Shown piece after piece: positions 25,846-33,937 of a stretch of 64,000 bases of DNA. The translations under genes were made by a program, and so were the position numbers. The DNA comes from an uncultured Vampirovibrio sp. GTDB lineage: Bacteria; Cyanobacteriota; Vampirovibrionia; Gastranaerophilales; Gastranaerophilaceae. Under the pieces are notes generated by a model. That model ran no database searches, was not told the origin of the DNA, and worked only from the letters and a program-made list of their open reading frames with translations. The stretch's first letter is position 1. Each line of letters starts with the position of its first letter. Where the stretch lies: the NCBI GenBank assembly GCA_910584405.1, contig CAJUAL010000002.1, positions 124,001 through 188,000 on the forward strand, read 5' to 3'.

Positions 25846-27168
25846 ATGTTAGATTTTATTCACACGCATGGCATGCTTATTTCAGGTGCAATTCTTTTAA
25901 TTGCATACGTTTTTATTGCCAGCGAAAAAATTCAAAAATCTGTAGTCGCACTTGTCGGCGCATCGTTGACAATGTTACTCGGATTGATTCCGTTATCTTT
26001 ACACTTGGAAGATAACGTAAAAGGTGTTTTTGAATACGTCGATTTTGAAGTGATTTTTTTACTTATCGGTATGATGATTATCGTTAATATCGCAAGCCGA
26101 AGTGGTGTATTCAAATGGATGGCGCTTAATTTATTGAAAGCAACAAAAGGGCACCCGAAAACTGTTTTGTTTGCTCTTGCTGCATTTACGGCAATAGCTT
26201 CAGCATTTTTGGATAACGTTACAACAGTTGTTCTTATGATGCCTATTACTTTTGTTATTGCAAAAGAATTTGAAACAGATCCTGTACCGTTTTTAATTAC
26301 AGAAGTTCTTGCTTCAAATATTGGTGGTACAGCAACTTTAATCGGTGATCCGCCGAATATCATTATTGGTACCCGTGCAGGTTTAAGTTTTATGGACTTT
26401 GTTAAAGAATTAACTCCGATTATTTTTGTAATTTTCCTTATTGCAGTTGGAACTTTGGTATTCTTATTTAGAAAAGGACTTAAAGCCACTCCTGAAAAAA
26501 TGGAACATATTGCAAATTTGGATAATTCTAAAACAATTACTGACAAAAACTTAATGATTCGTTCGGTAATTACTCTTGCTCTTGTAATATTAGGATTCGT
26601 AACTCATGATATTACACATATTTCAGCATTTGTATTTGCTGTTGCAGGTGCTTCGTTCTTATTATTGTTCGAAAAACCTAAAGAAATTTACCGTGATGTT
26701 GAATGGTTAACAATCTTCTTCTTTATCGGTTTATTTATCATTATTGGCGGATTTGAAGCTAACGGCGGTATTAAGTTCCTTGCCGATCAATTGATTACAT
26801 TGACTCACGGAAGTCTTGAAGCTGCAACTATGATTATCCTTTGGGCTTCAGGTATTTTATCAGGTATTATCGATAATATTCCGTATACAGCTACAATGGC
26901 ACCGTTGATTTCAGAACTTATAAACCCTGCTAATCCTAACGCTATTACCGGTCACACACATGCTCTATGGTGGGCACTATCACTGGGTGCATGTTTAGGC
27001 GGTAACCTTACAATAATCGGTGCAGCAGCTAACGTTTTGGTAAGTGAAACGGCGGCTTCTAAAGGTTATAAAATTTCGTTCTTAAGATTTATGAAATACG
27101 GCGCATTAGTTACGTTTATTTCATTAACGTTAAGTTCAGTTTATTTGTATTTTAAATATTTACATTAA
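25846..27168 (+). CDS. Na+/H+ antiporter, NhaD type (ArsB/NhaD permease family)
   Basis: A 440-residue inner-membrane protein with about 11-12 hydrophobic segments. Family signatures: SAFLDNVTTVVLMMPIT near 120-140, NIGGTATLIGDPPNIIIG near 160, SGIIDNIPYTATMAP near 340, and CLGGNLTIIGAAANVL near 390. Such proteins exchange sodium for protons or carry oxyanions; NhaD is the closest guess. I chose the ATG at 25846, which has GGGAGAAATATAAAG upstream, over an in-frame TTG at 25822. No operon partner. Confidence 0.87.
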   Translation: MLDFIHTHGMLISGAILLIAYVFIASEKIQKSVVALVGASLTMLLGLIPLSLHLEDNVKGVFEYVDFEVIFLLIGMMIIVNIASRSGVFKWMALNLLKATKGHPKTVLFALAAFTAIASAFLDNVTTVVLMMPITFVIAKEFETDPVPFLITEVLASNIGGTATLIGDPPNIIIGTRAGLSFMDFVKELTPIIFVIFLIAVGTLVFLFRKGLKATPEKMEHIANLDNSKTITDKNLMIRSVITLALVILGFVTHDITHISAFVFAVAGASFLLLFEKPKEIYRDVEWLTIFFFIGLFIIIGGFEANGGIKFLADQLITLTHGSLEAATMIILWASGILSGIIDNIPYTATMAPLISELINPANPNAITGHTHALWWALSLGACLGGNLTIIGAAANVLVSETAASKGYKISFLRFMKYGALVTFISLTLSSVYLYFKYLH

Positions 27169-27175
27169 TTATTTA

Positions 27176-27201
27176 GCGACCCGCTTAAATAAGCGGGTCG
27201 C
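27176..27201. terminator. Strong hairpin after the antiporter gene
   Basis: GCGACCCGCTT (27176-27186), loop AAAT, AAGCGGGTCGC (27191-27201): 11 perfect pairs. No T-run follows on the plus strand, so it may be a weak terminator or a leader hairpin for the small ORF at 27225. Confidence 0.5.
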
Positions 27202-27224
27202 GTCTATTATAAAGGAGAAAAGTT

Positions 27225-27320
27225 ATGAAAAAGCAGACTATGGGGGTAAAAGAATTAAGTAATACTCCTAAAACTCAACAAGGGCTTAAATTTTCGGGGG
27301 GGGTAACTTTTATGGCTTAG
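27225..27320 (+). CDS. 31-residue ORF with strong RBS and G8 tract
   Basis: AAAGGAG lies seven bases before the ATG. The peptide begins MKKQTMGVKELSNTPKTQQG and ends after LKFSGGVTFMA. Its two glycine codons come from a run of eight G. In the present frame it stops before the prepilin. Adding one G would shift it into the frame that stays open through the MITE-like repeat and the prepilin to 28141, a 305-residue fusion. The frame between the G tract and 27347 has no stop. The basic, ELS-containing N-terminus ending in GG also looks a little like a double-glycine leader; that is speculation. Confidence 0.5.
   Translation: MKKQTMGVKELSNTPKTQQGLKFSGGVTFMA
27296..27303 (+). repeat. Homopolymer of eight G
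   Basis: Eight consecutive G in a strongly AT-rich genome, inside a translated small ORF and upstream of a prepilin lying one frame away. Such tracts slip during replication and serve as on/off switches in contingency genes of other bacteria. A miscalled homopolymer is the alternative. Confidence 0.8.
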
Positions 27321-27343
27321 CGTGGAGTGCATTTACAAGTTCT

Positions 27344-27439
27344 GTCATGCTGAACTTGATTCAGCATCTATCAATGTTAATAAAAACCCTAACGGGACAA
27401 ACTAACACTGATAGATTCCGTGTCGGGGCACGGAATGAC
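27344..27439. repeat. MITE-like repeat inserted in a prepilin N-terminus
   Basis: A 96-bp copy inverted relative to the one at 40996. Left end GTCATGCTGAA..TTCAGCATCTATC, right end GATAGATTCCGTG..CACGGAATGAC. The whole element is translated as the first 31 or so residues of the prepilin at 27347. Its hairpins have sequences different from other copies, but the pairing is kept. Confidence 0.85.
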
Positions 27440-28141
27440 TATAAAAAGGCATTTACCCTTGCGGAAGTTTTAATAACTCTCGGCGTAATCGGAATAGTCG
27501 CCGCAATAACAATACCCCTGATAATAAATACATATCGACGAATAGCCTACCCTATGCAGTTAAAGGCTGTATATAGCAAACTTTTGGTGGCTCAGAAAAC
27601 ATTAAATGATGAATACGGAACTCCTGAACAGTGGCAATATAGAAGCCCTGATTCTGATTATAAGTATATTGAAGCAATTTTTAAGCGCTATGCAACAGAG
27701 CTTTCTGCAATATCTGTATATCCCCCGGGAAGTTATAATTATGAAAAAACGGGTGTATCTTCGAGTGTAAAGATGTTAAACGGACAAATTGCAAAAGCTG
27801 TTCCTGGTTGGGCAATATCTCATTATATATATGAAGCTTGGTTTAATTATCGTATGCAGTTAAAAAGTGGAGCTACAATAGCAATGTTTTTTACAAATGG
27901 TACAAATGCTTTTGTTTTGTGGCCTTTAAATAACAAAAAGATGTATGCAGCTTTTTTGATAGATATAAACGGTTCATCACCTCCAAATATAATTGGGCGT
28001 GATATATTTGCGTTTGGATTAAAAGGCGGTAACAATTCAATTGTTCCATATATGGATGATACTGCTGATTGTAATAAACAGGGAGCAGGTTTATCTTGTT
28101 CGAGAAAAATTATACAAGACGGGTGGAAAATGAATTACTAA
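27347..28141 (+). CDS. Prepilin-like protein with repeat-encoded leader
   Basis: A 264-residue reading frame. Residues 1-33 are encoded by the mobile repeat; KKAFTLAEVLITLGVIGIVA then gives the prepilin helix, and the rest matches the truncated gene at the window start, with the DINGSSPPNIIGRDIFAFGL loop and WKMNY end. A normal prepilin would begin just before KKA, but no start codon is in frame there: the nearest are ATGs at 27347 and 27374, neither with a ribosome binding site. It may be silent unless fused to the upstream ORF by slippage in the G8 tract, or it may tolerate a long leader. It converges on the XRE gene at 28147. Confidence 0.75.
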   Translation: MLNLIQHLSMLIKTLTGQTNTDRFRVGARNDYKKAFTLAEVLITLGVIGIVAAITIPLIINTYRRIAYPMQLKAVYSKLLVAQKTLNDEYGTPEQWQYRSPDSDYKYIEAIFKRYATELSAISVYPPGSYNYEKTGVSSSVKMLNGQIAKAVPGWAISHYIYEAWFNYRMQLKSGATIAMFFTNGTNAFVLWPLNNKKMYAAFLIDINGSSPPNIIGRDIFAFGLKGGNNSIVPYMDDTADCNKQGAGLSCSRKIIQDGWKMNY

Positions 28142-28146
28142 AATTT

Positions 28147-28362
28147 TTATATTTCTAATAAATCATTAATATCTACATTGAGAAAATCAGACAATTCTAA
28201 TATTTTTCCAACAGATAAATTAAGAATACCTGATTCTATTTTTGCAACATAACTCCAGGATACACCCATAAGTTCTGAAAAAGTTTCTTGTGTGTATCCT
28301 TTTTGCATACGCGCTTTTTGAATATTTTTACCAATCTGTTTTAATACATATTTTTTATCCAT
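28147..28362 (-). CDS. XRE-family transcriptional regulator, cassette 3
   Basis: A 71-residue helix-turn-helix protein: GYTQETFSELMGVSWSYVAK, then IESGILNLSVGKILELSDFL. It sits between two prepilin genes: convergent with the one ending at 28141 (five bases apart) and divergent from the one starting at 28444. The start has no ribosome binding site. A GATAAT on its strand (28374-28369) would put the transcript start at the ATG. The likely target is the 20-bp palindrome at 28411. Confidence 0.85.
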   Translation of the reverse strand: MDKKYVLKQIGKNIQKARMQKGYTQETFSELMGVSWSYVAKIESGILNLSVGKILELSDFLNVDINDLLEI

Positions 28363-28396
28363 ATTGTTATTATCTGATTATTGATATATTTTTGTA

Positions 28397-28424
28397 TTGA
28401 CATATAATGGTATTCAATTATAAT
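28397..28424 (+). promoter_or_regulatory. Promoter of the cassette 3 prepilin
   Basis: TTGACA (28397-28402), a 16-base spacer, TATAAT (28419-28424): consensus in both boxes. The -10 box is centred in the palindrome at 28411-28430. Confidence 0.85.
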
Positions 28425-28430
28425 TGAATA
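28411..28430. promoter_or_regulatory. Perfect 20-bp palindrome, operator on the -10 box (cassette 3)
   Basis: TATTCAATTATAATTGAATA reads the same on both strands and covers the -10 box of the prepilin promoter. A dimeric regulator bound here would exclude RNA polymerase. The divergent XRE gene is the obvious candidate. Confidence 0.75.
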
Positions 28431-28443
28431 ATAAGAGGTGCTT

Positions 28444-29154
28444 ATGAAAAAGATTTTTGGTTTTACATTGGCTGAAACATTAATAACCCTTGGGATTATC
28501 GGGGTTGTTGCGGCTATTACAATACCTGTATTGATGCAGAATTACCAGAAAAAAGTATTAATCGCAAAGGCAAAACAGGGGCATTCAATATTAGAAAACT
28601 CTATCAGACGTTATATGGCAGATAACGGGTGTGATGATATGCTGTGTTTGTTTGATGTAACAAAATCCACGGAAGAAATTGTAAGAGAATTTTCATCGGT
28701 TGTAAAATCTTCTCATATTTGTACTAAATTCGAAAAGAAGTTTTGTTCGGGCTATGCCTTAAAAAATAATAATCCTAAAGGAGCTTATAAAGTTGATGGT
28801 AAATATGCTGCGGGTGATTCTTTCGGTTATTTGTGGCGAATTTATTTGCCAAACGGTATTTCTTATGTAATTAGAATGAGCGAAGGTTCTTGTGTTGTTA
28901 AAGGTGAGTCGATAGTAAGGGATGAAAACGGTTATGATACAGGAAAGCGTAATCCTTGGACACTTGATAGATGTGCACTTGTTTATATGGATACAAATGG
29001 AATACAGGGACCTAATCAGTTTGGGGCTGATGTTTTTCGATACGATGTAAGATCTGATGGGAAAATTTATCCTTCTGGAAATTATATAAAAAATATAATA
29101 AATAAAAATTATATTGATTATAAACCGTATAATTTAGGAGCAGAGGCAAAATAA
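28444..29154 (+). CDS. Prepilin-like protein, cassette 3
   Basis: A 236-residue protein. MKKIFG precedes FTLAETLITLGIIGVVAAIT, a standard class III leader cleaved after Gly6. The C-terminal domain has Cys pairs (CDDMLC, ICTKFEKKFC) and the loop DTNGIQGPNQFGADVFRYDV. AAGAGGTG precedes the ATG; the GTG two codons upstream is not needed. Consensus promoter with an operator on its -10 box. Role inferred as a regulated pseudopilin-like protein. Confidence 0.9.
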   Translation: MKKIFGFTLAETLITLGIIGVVAAITIPVLMQNYQKKVLIAKAKQGHSILENSIRRYMADNGCDDMLCLFDVTKSTEEIVREFSSVVKSSHICTKFEKKFCSGYALKNNNPKGAYKVDGKYAAGDSFGYLWRIYLPNGISYVIRMSEGSCVVKGESIVRDENGYDTGKRNPWTLDRCALVYMDTNGIQGPNQFGADVFRYDVRSDGKIYPSGNYIKNIINKNYIDYKPYNLGAEAK

Positions 29155-29159
29155 ATAGA

Positions 29160-29188
29160 ACAGCGGGACGGCTTTGCCGTCCCGCTGT
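29160..29188. terminator. Strong hairpin between converging genes
   Basis: ACAGCGGGACGGC (29160-29172) pairs perfectly with GCCGTCCCGCTGT (29176-29188) around TTT. There is no long T-run, but it lies between the stop codons of two convergent genes and is probably a terminator for both. Confidence 0.6.
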
Positions 29189-29228
29189 CTATGATGATGA
29201 CAGTCAACTACAATCTTTTTAGGTGTAA

Positions 29229-31238
29229 TTATTCATTACATCCAAAAGCGATAGTAAGGTGTTCTCTTGGATTTACAGCAGATATTTTGTATCCGCGAGG
29301 ATCAACAAGGTAAGCAAATTCATCACCGGTAGTTTGGAACAAGCCCATTGTACCTGATAAAGCTGTTCTTGTGATATCAACAGGGGCTTTAACAGTTTCG
29401 AATAAGCCGTCGCCCAAGTTTCTTGCAGCAGCTCCGAATTGACCTTGGAATGCGTGTCCTAACATGTAACCTGCATCATTTGATACGTTTTCAACAGCGT
29501 TACCTAAGTTAGTGACAATACCGCCGGCTGTTCTGCCAACAACACCGACTAATGAACCAGCCCAAGTGAATGGCATTTCGACAAGTCTTGCTACAGGGTT
29601 AACGTTTTTAGATTTGTTAATTTGTGCCTGTAAGATTTGTTTAGGCAGTTTGGTTTTGCAATCTCCGTTTTTGATTTCTGTAAAGGCAAGTTTTAAAGCA
29701 CCTTTTTCGCATCCTGATGGTCTGATAACTTCAACAACCTGACCTGTTACGGTTGAACCGCAAGGATAAGTTACGCCGTTGATTGTTACATCTTCAAGAG
29801 TGTTTGCTCTGAAATATTGTCCTACGTGTGAAGATTTAGCTGTAAGTTGGTCTATCATTGATAATTGCAATGTAGGAATTTTAACTATTTCTTCGTGTTC
29901 AATCAAAGCGTTTTTCTCGATTGGACAAGCAGGGCAGATATTGTTTGCAGTTTTAGGGTTAGTATCGTAACCTAAAGCTACACGTACTGTTTGCATCATA
30001 GAAGCAACATCGGCACGAGATGCGTCTTTGTTAGGTAAAATCATATTTGGTGTAGGTGAATCTTTTAAAGCACCGTTTTCCAAAGATTTTGCAACAGGGA
30101 TTCTTGCCCAGTCAGGAATCTTGTTACCGTCTGCGTAACGGCTTAAGATTTCATCGGCTTTACATTTATCGATGTCGCAAGTCATGCCTTTCGCAATTGA
30201 AGTTAAAGCTTCAACACGAGTTACAGGCGCATTTGGTCTGAACTTGTGGTTAGGATAGCCTTTTAATAAATCTTCATCTACAGCTTTTGCAATAGCAGGG
30301 TTAGCCCAGTTGTTTCTAGGAACGTCTGTGAACATTGTATCTCTAGGCATATCACCGCAATTTAGGTTGAAACCTTTAACAAGCATAGTTGCAAATTCTG
30401 CGCGGGAAATATTTCTGTTTGGTTTGAATAAACCGTCAGGATAACCTACAACAACATCGTTTACCGCAAGTTTATCGATGTCGCATGCTGCCCAGTGGCT
30501 GTTTGGGACGTCGGGAAACATACAACCGCCGAATGGAGCAGCTGCACCTGTGATATTTTGAATTTGTTGCGGGATTTCATAAGGAATTAATGATTTTTTG
30601 ACCGCATTAATAGAATTTGATGTTTGAATGTCTATGGGGCAAGAAGCTCCGTTTGCACGACATTCATTTCTATCGATTAAAATTCCGTTATATTTATTCG
30701 GACATTCGTTCAAGCATGGCATTTGAGTAGCTGCACCTGTCATTTGACCGTCAGTTGCTACTGTCGTACCGCTGATAGATGATGACATTCTGCTTGCAGG
30801 ACATCCTTTCATTGCTGTTTCTGTTGAAAAAATTGAGTTTGCAGGTTCACCTACATAGTTGTTAGAACCGTAAAGTGCTTGAGGATAACCGTAAACTTGT
30901 TTCATTTCAGATTTGTCAGGTTTTCCTGTTTGAGGGCAAAGAGCAGTTGACGGTACTGCAGGTTTGTCGCAGCTGATGTCATCTTTACATCCGCATTCTT
31001 CTTTTACGACAGGACATGGGTCTTTCTTTTTGCATCCGCAATCTTTTTTAACCTTTTTGCACTTGTTGCAAGTTTGTGGCTGTGGTGTTGCTACAGGACA
31101 AGCAGGACCTGTTACCACAGGCAGAGCTTCTGCCGGTGCTTGCGTATTGCACGGGCAAGCTGCCATTACTGAATTCAAGGAACACGTTGCTATTCCAACG
31201 GCAATCGCAGCTGCCACAGTTAGTTTTTTAATTGACAT
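29229..31238 (-). CDS. SLH-domain cell-envelope protein with Cys-rich N-terminus
   Basis: A 669-residue exported protein. The signal peptide ends near AMAA (residues 1-27). The mature N-terminus (about 28-95) is packed with Cys and Lys (CPCNTQ, CNKCKKVKKDCGCKKKDPC). Three SLH repeats follow at about 236-420 (FPDVPNSHWAACDIDKLA, FTDVPRNNWANPAIAKAV and a third), which bind wall polymer or peptidoglycan. The C-terminal about 200 residues contain a glycine-rich amphipathic stretch and no known domain. AAGGAGGT precedes the ATG. Likely an abundant outer-membrane-to-wall linking protein. No OprB-like barrel is seen, unlike cyanobacterial SLH porins. Confidence 0.85.
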   Translation of the reverse strand: MSIKKLTVAAAIAVGIATCSLNSVMAACPCNTQAPAEALPVVTGPACPVATPQPQTCNKCKKVKKDCGCKKKDPCPVVKEECGCKDDISCDKPAVPSTALCPQTGKPDKSEMKQVYGYPQALYGSNNYVGEPANSIFSTETAMKGCPASRMSSSISGTTVATDGQMTGAATQMPCLNECPNKYNGILIDRNECRANGASCPIDIQTSNSINAVKKSLIPYEIPQQIQNITGAAAPFGGCMFPDVPNSHWAACDIDKLAVNDVVVGYPDGLFKPNRNISRAEFATMLVKGFNLNCGDMPRDTMFTDVPRNNWANPAIAKAVDEDLLKGYPNHKFRPNAPVTRVEALTSIAKGMTCDIDKCKADEILSRYADGNKIPDWARIPVAKSLENGALKDSPTPNMILPNKDASRADVASMMQTVRVALGYDTNPKTANNICPACPIEKNALIEHEEIVKIPTLQLSMIDQLTAKSSHVGQYFRANTLEDVTINGVTYPCGSTVTGQVVEVIRPSGCEKGALKLAFTEIKNGDCKTKLPKQILQAQINKSKNVNPVARLVEMPFTWAGSLVGVVGRTAGGIVTNLGNAVENVSNDAGYMLGHAFQGQFGAAARNLGDGLFETVKAPVDITRTALSGTMGLFQTTGDEFAYLVDPRGYKISAVNPREHLTIAFGCNE

Positions 31239-31302
31239 TTTTACCTCCTTGTTTAGTGTGAGTTTTGTTTAAAATAAACAAAAGTTTTATTTAAAAAACA
31301 AA

Positions 31303-31308
31303 CTTATA
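31303..31308 (-). promoter_or_regulatory. Extended -10 of the SLH-protein gene
   Basis: On the minus strand TGGTATAAG: TATAAG (31308-31303) with TG one base upstream, about 65 bases before the start codon. No clear -35. Confidence 0.4.
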
Positions 31309-31484
31309 CCAGATTATGTACTTTTTGTGTCGTTTAAAACATTAGCAAAACTACTTATTCAACAGGGTAATATTTGTATTGCTAACTTTGTAACAATTTG
31401 TTTATATTAAGCAAATTTTTTCTAAAAAATGTTTTAATATATATGTGTGAAGTTTTAAATTGCCTGCGTGTGTAAGGAGTCGGT

Positions 31485-31634
31485 ATGTATAGTAAAGAAT
31501 TTATGAAGTTTTTATATTCTTATCAAAAAGATGAGTTTAAGCCGAAAGAGCCTGAATATAAAGAAATTAAGTTTCATACTCCAAAGGGCGGCAGATTAGC
31601 TGAAGCTTATGTTACCGAGCAAGTTAATAAGTAA
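31485..31634 (+). CDS. 49-residue conserved-looking small protein
   Basis: An ORF of 49 codons with AAGGAG five bases before the ATG, an ideal ribosome binding site. The product starts MYSKEFMKFLYSYQKDEF and ends RLAEAYVTEQVNK. It is charged and soluble with no Cys and no membrane segment. It lies 71 bases upstream of the pgpH-like gene on the same strand and could be the first gene of that operon. I do not recognise it. Confidence 0.6.
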   Translation: MYSKEFMKFLYSYQKDEFKPKEPEYKEIKFHTPKGGRLAEAYVTEQVNK

Positions 31635-31705
31635 GCTTGTATTTTTCCTTTTTAAGTTATAAAATTGATTTATACTAAAAAAGTAAAAATAGGATTATTT
31701 TGTAT

Positions 31706-33937
31706 ATGATTAAAAATGAATATTTAGAGAGAGTAAAAGACTTTTTTACTTCGTCTGTGTTTATAAAAGCAGTTTATCTGCTTACGTTTACGGTACTTAT
31801 TACGACGATTATTGCTTCACAAAATTTCTTTTTCCAAAGTATTATCGAAAACGGTATAAGTAAAAAAGATATTATTGCACAAAAGACTTTAACTGTTGAA
31901 GATGTTAAAAGAACAGAACAGCATAAGCGGGAAGTGGCTCAAAAAGTTGACCCTATATTGGTTCCTGCCGAAGACGATTTTATCAAAACTAATTTAGAAA
32001 CTTTACAAAATTCTATTTTACAAATAAGAAAAAAAACAACTACAGAACAAGAAAAAGTTGATGAATTAAATATTCTTTTTGATTTGTCTGGAAATCCGAG
32101 AAAAGACTTCATTATTGACTTTTTATTAAATGTTGATGAACCTTCATTAAGAGAAGCTTTTGATAAAGCTTCCGTATCTCTTGTTAATATTTTACAAGTC
32201 GGTATAAGTGAAAAGGATTATGAAAAAGATAATATTCAAACATTAATTCAATCAAATTTGGTAAGTAATGTTTCAAAACGTCAGGTATCGGTTATTACGG
32301 CAATGCTGGAACAAGTTATTGTACCGAACCTTGTGGTTGATGATGCGGCAACAGAAATTGCTAAAATGAACGCTCAGGATTCTGTAAAGCCGTATAAAGT
32401 AACCTTCCAAAAAGGTGAAAAAATTGTTTTTGAAGGTGAACCTGTTACAAGATTAAAACGTGATGCGTTAAGAGAAGCGGGTTATAATGTTTATGAACTT
32501 AACTGGCAGGGTATTTTATCAGTTTATGTACTTGTACTTCTTTTAACATTAATCTTTATTGCTTATTTAAAGGTATTTGAAAAAAGTTTCTTAGAACCTC
32601 GCTATTTATCTTTAACGGCAATGTTAATCGCGTTAACCTGTTTCTTTGCGGTAGTTCTGCCGACAGGTTTTTCGCCGTATGTTTTACCGATTCCGGGTGT
32701 TGTTATTATTTCTGCGATTTTCTTAAGCCCGAGAATTTCATTTTTAATTTCGTCATTATTACTTGTTATTCTTACTGTAGGTTTGCAGTATGAATCTCAA
32801 TTTATAATAGTATTTATTGTTCTTTCATTAATTGGCATGATTACAATCTCAAAAATTCGTTATACCAGAAGATTTGACCTTATTAAAGTCGGTTTTAATC
32901 TCGGTGTTGCAGGTGTATTGATTATGCTCAGTTTGTATTTTATCGACAAATGCTTAATTGATGTAAGTAATAATCTTATTTTGAGAAACTGTATTTATAT
33001 CTTTGCAAATTCATTGCTAAGTTCGATTATAGTACTTGGAGCATCTCCGTTGTTGGAAAGTTCGTTCCATATTATAACTCCTTACGGACTTGCTGAATTT
33101 GGCGATCATAACCAACCGTTGTTGAAACGTCTTCAAATGGAAGCTCCGGGGACTTATCATCACAGTCTTATGGTTTCAACGTTATGTGAGGCTGCTGCGG
33201 AAGCTATCGGTGCTAATCCTATTTTAGCAAGAGTCGGTGCTTTCTATCATGATATCGGAAAGTTAAAACGACCTTTGTTTTTCGTAGAAAATCAATCATA
33301 CTTTAGTATAGAAAATCCGCATAATAAGCTTAATCCAAGGTTAAGTAAAATGGTTATCACCGCTCACCCGAAAGATGGTGTAGAATTGGCTAAGAAAAAC
33401 GGTTTGCCAAGTATAATTAATGACTTTATTTTACAGCACCATGGAGAAGGTATTGCAAAATACTTCTACAATCAGGCAGTAATAGAAGAAGGTGCGGAAA
33501 ATGTTAAAGAAGAACAATTCCGTTATACCGGCCCGAAACCTAACAGAAAAGAAACTGCAATTTTGATGATTGCTGATGCTGTAGAATCTGCTGTACGAGC
33601 AATGAAAGGTGCAACCGCTGAGGAAATTGAAAATATTATTGATAAAATTATTGTTGAACGTTTAAATGACGGACAGCTTGCAGACAGCCCTCTTACCTTG
33701 AATGATTTGAAAGTTATAGCACAAACATTTAGCCGGGTTTTACGCGGTATGCAGCATAACAGAATTAAATATCAGGAAAATATTGCAGAGGAATTTGCTA
33801 AAAATAAAATAGAAATGCCAAACAAAATTCTTGATGAAGATTTTGAAAAGAAAATAAAGGAACTGGAAGAGTCAAAAAATCCGACAAATACAAATAATAA
33901 TAACGATTGGTCGGATAATAACAATAAAGATTTATGA
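31706..33937 (+). CDS. 7TM-HD membrane phosphodiesterase (PgpH/YqfF-like)
   Basis: A 743-residue protein. One N-terminal membrane helix (about 19-40), an extracytoplasmic 7TMR-HDED domain (about 50-265), seven membrane helices (about 270-480) and a cytoplasmic HD domain (HHSLMVSTLCEAAAEA, then YHDIGKLKRP near 514). Homologues hydrolyse cyclic di-AMP. The acidic, Asn-rich C-terminal tail is low complexity. I use the ATG at 31706; a TTG two codons upstream is in frame. It overlaps ybeY by four bases (ATGA), and dgkA follows, an order conserved in many bacteria. Confidence 0.9.
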   Translation: MIKNEYLERVKDFFTSSVFIKAVYLLTFTVLITTIIASQNFFFQSIIENGISKKDIIAQKTLTVEDVKRTEQHKREVAQKVDPILVPAEDDFIKTNLETLQNSILQIRKKTTTEQEKVDELNILFDLSGNPRKDFIIDFLLNVDEPSLREAFDKASVSLVNILQVGISEKDYEKDNIQTLIQSNLVSNVSKRQVSVITAMLEQVIVPNLVVDDAATEIAKMNAQDSVKPYKVTFQKGEKIVFEGEPVTRLKRDALREAGYNVYELNWQGILSVYVLVLLLTLIFIAYLKVFEKSFLEPRYLSLTAMLIALTCFFAVVLPTGFSPYVLPIPGVVIISAIFLSPRISFLISSLLLVILTVGLQYESQFIIVFIVLSLIGMITISKIRYTRRFDLIKVGFNLGVAGVLIMLSLYFIDKCLIDVSNNLILRNCIYIFANSLLSSIIVLGASPLLESSFHIITPYGLAEFGDHNQPLLKRLQMEAPGTYHHSLMVSTLCEAAAEAIGANPILARVGAFYHDIGKLKRPLFFVENQSYFSIENPHNKLNPRLSKMVITAHPKDGVELAKKNGLPSIINDFILQHHGEGIAKYFYNQAVIEEGAENVKEEQFRYTGPKPNRKETAILMIADAVESAVRAMKGATAEEIENIIDKIIVERLNDGQLADSPLTLNDLKVIAQTFSRVLRGMQHNRIKYQENIAEEFAKNKIEMPNKILDEDFEKKIKELEESKNPTNTNNNNDWSDNNNKDL

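Noticed and set aside
25932..26546. 204-codon open frame opposite the antiporter gene
   Set aside because: It is the antisense of a clear membrane transporter; the composition mirrors that of the hydrophobic codons.
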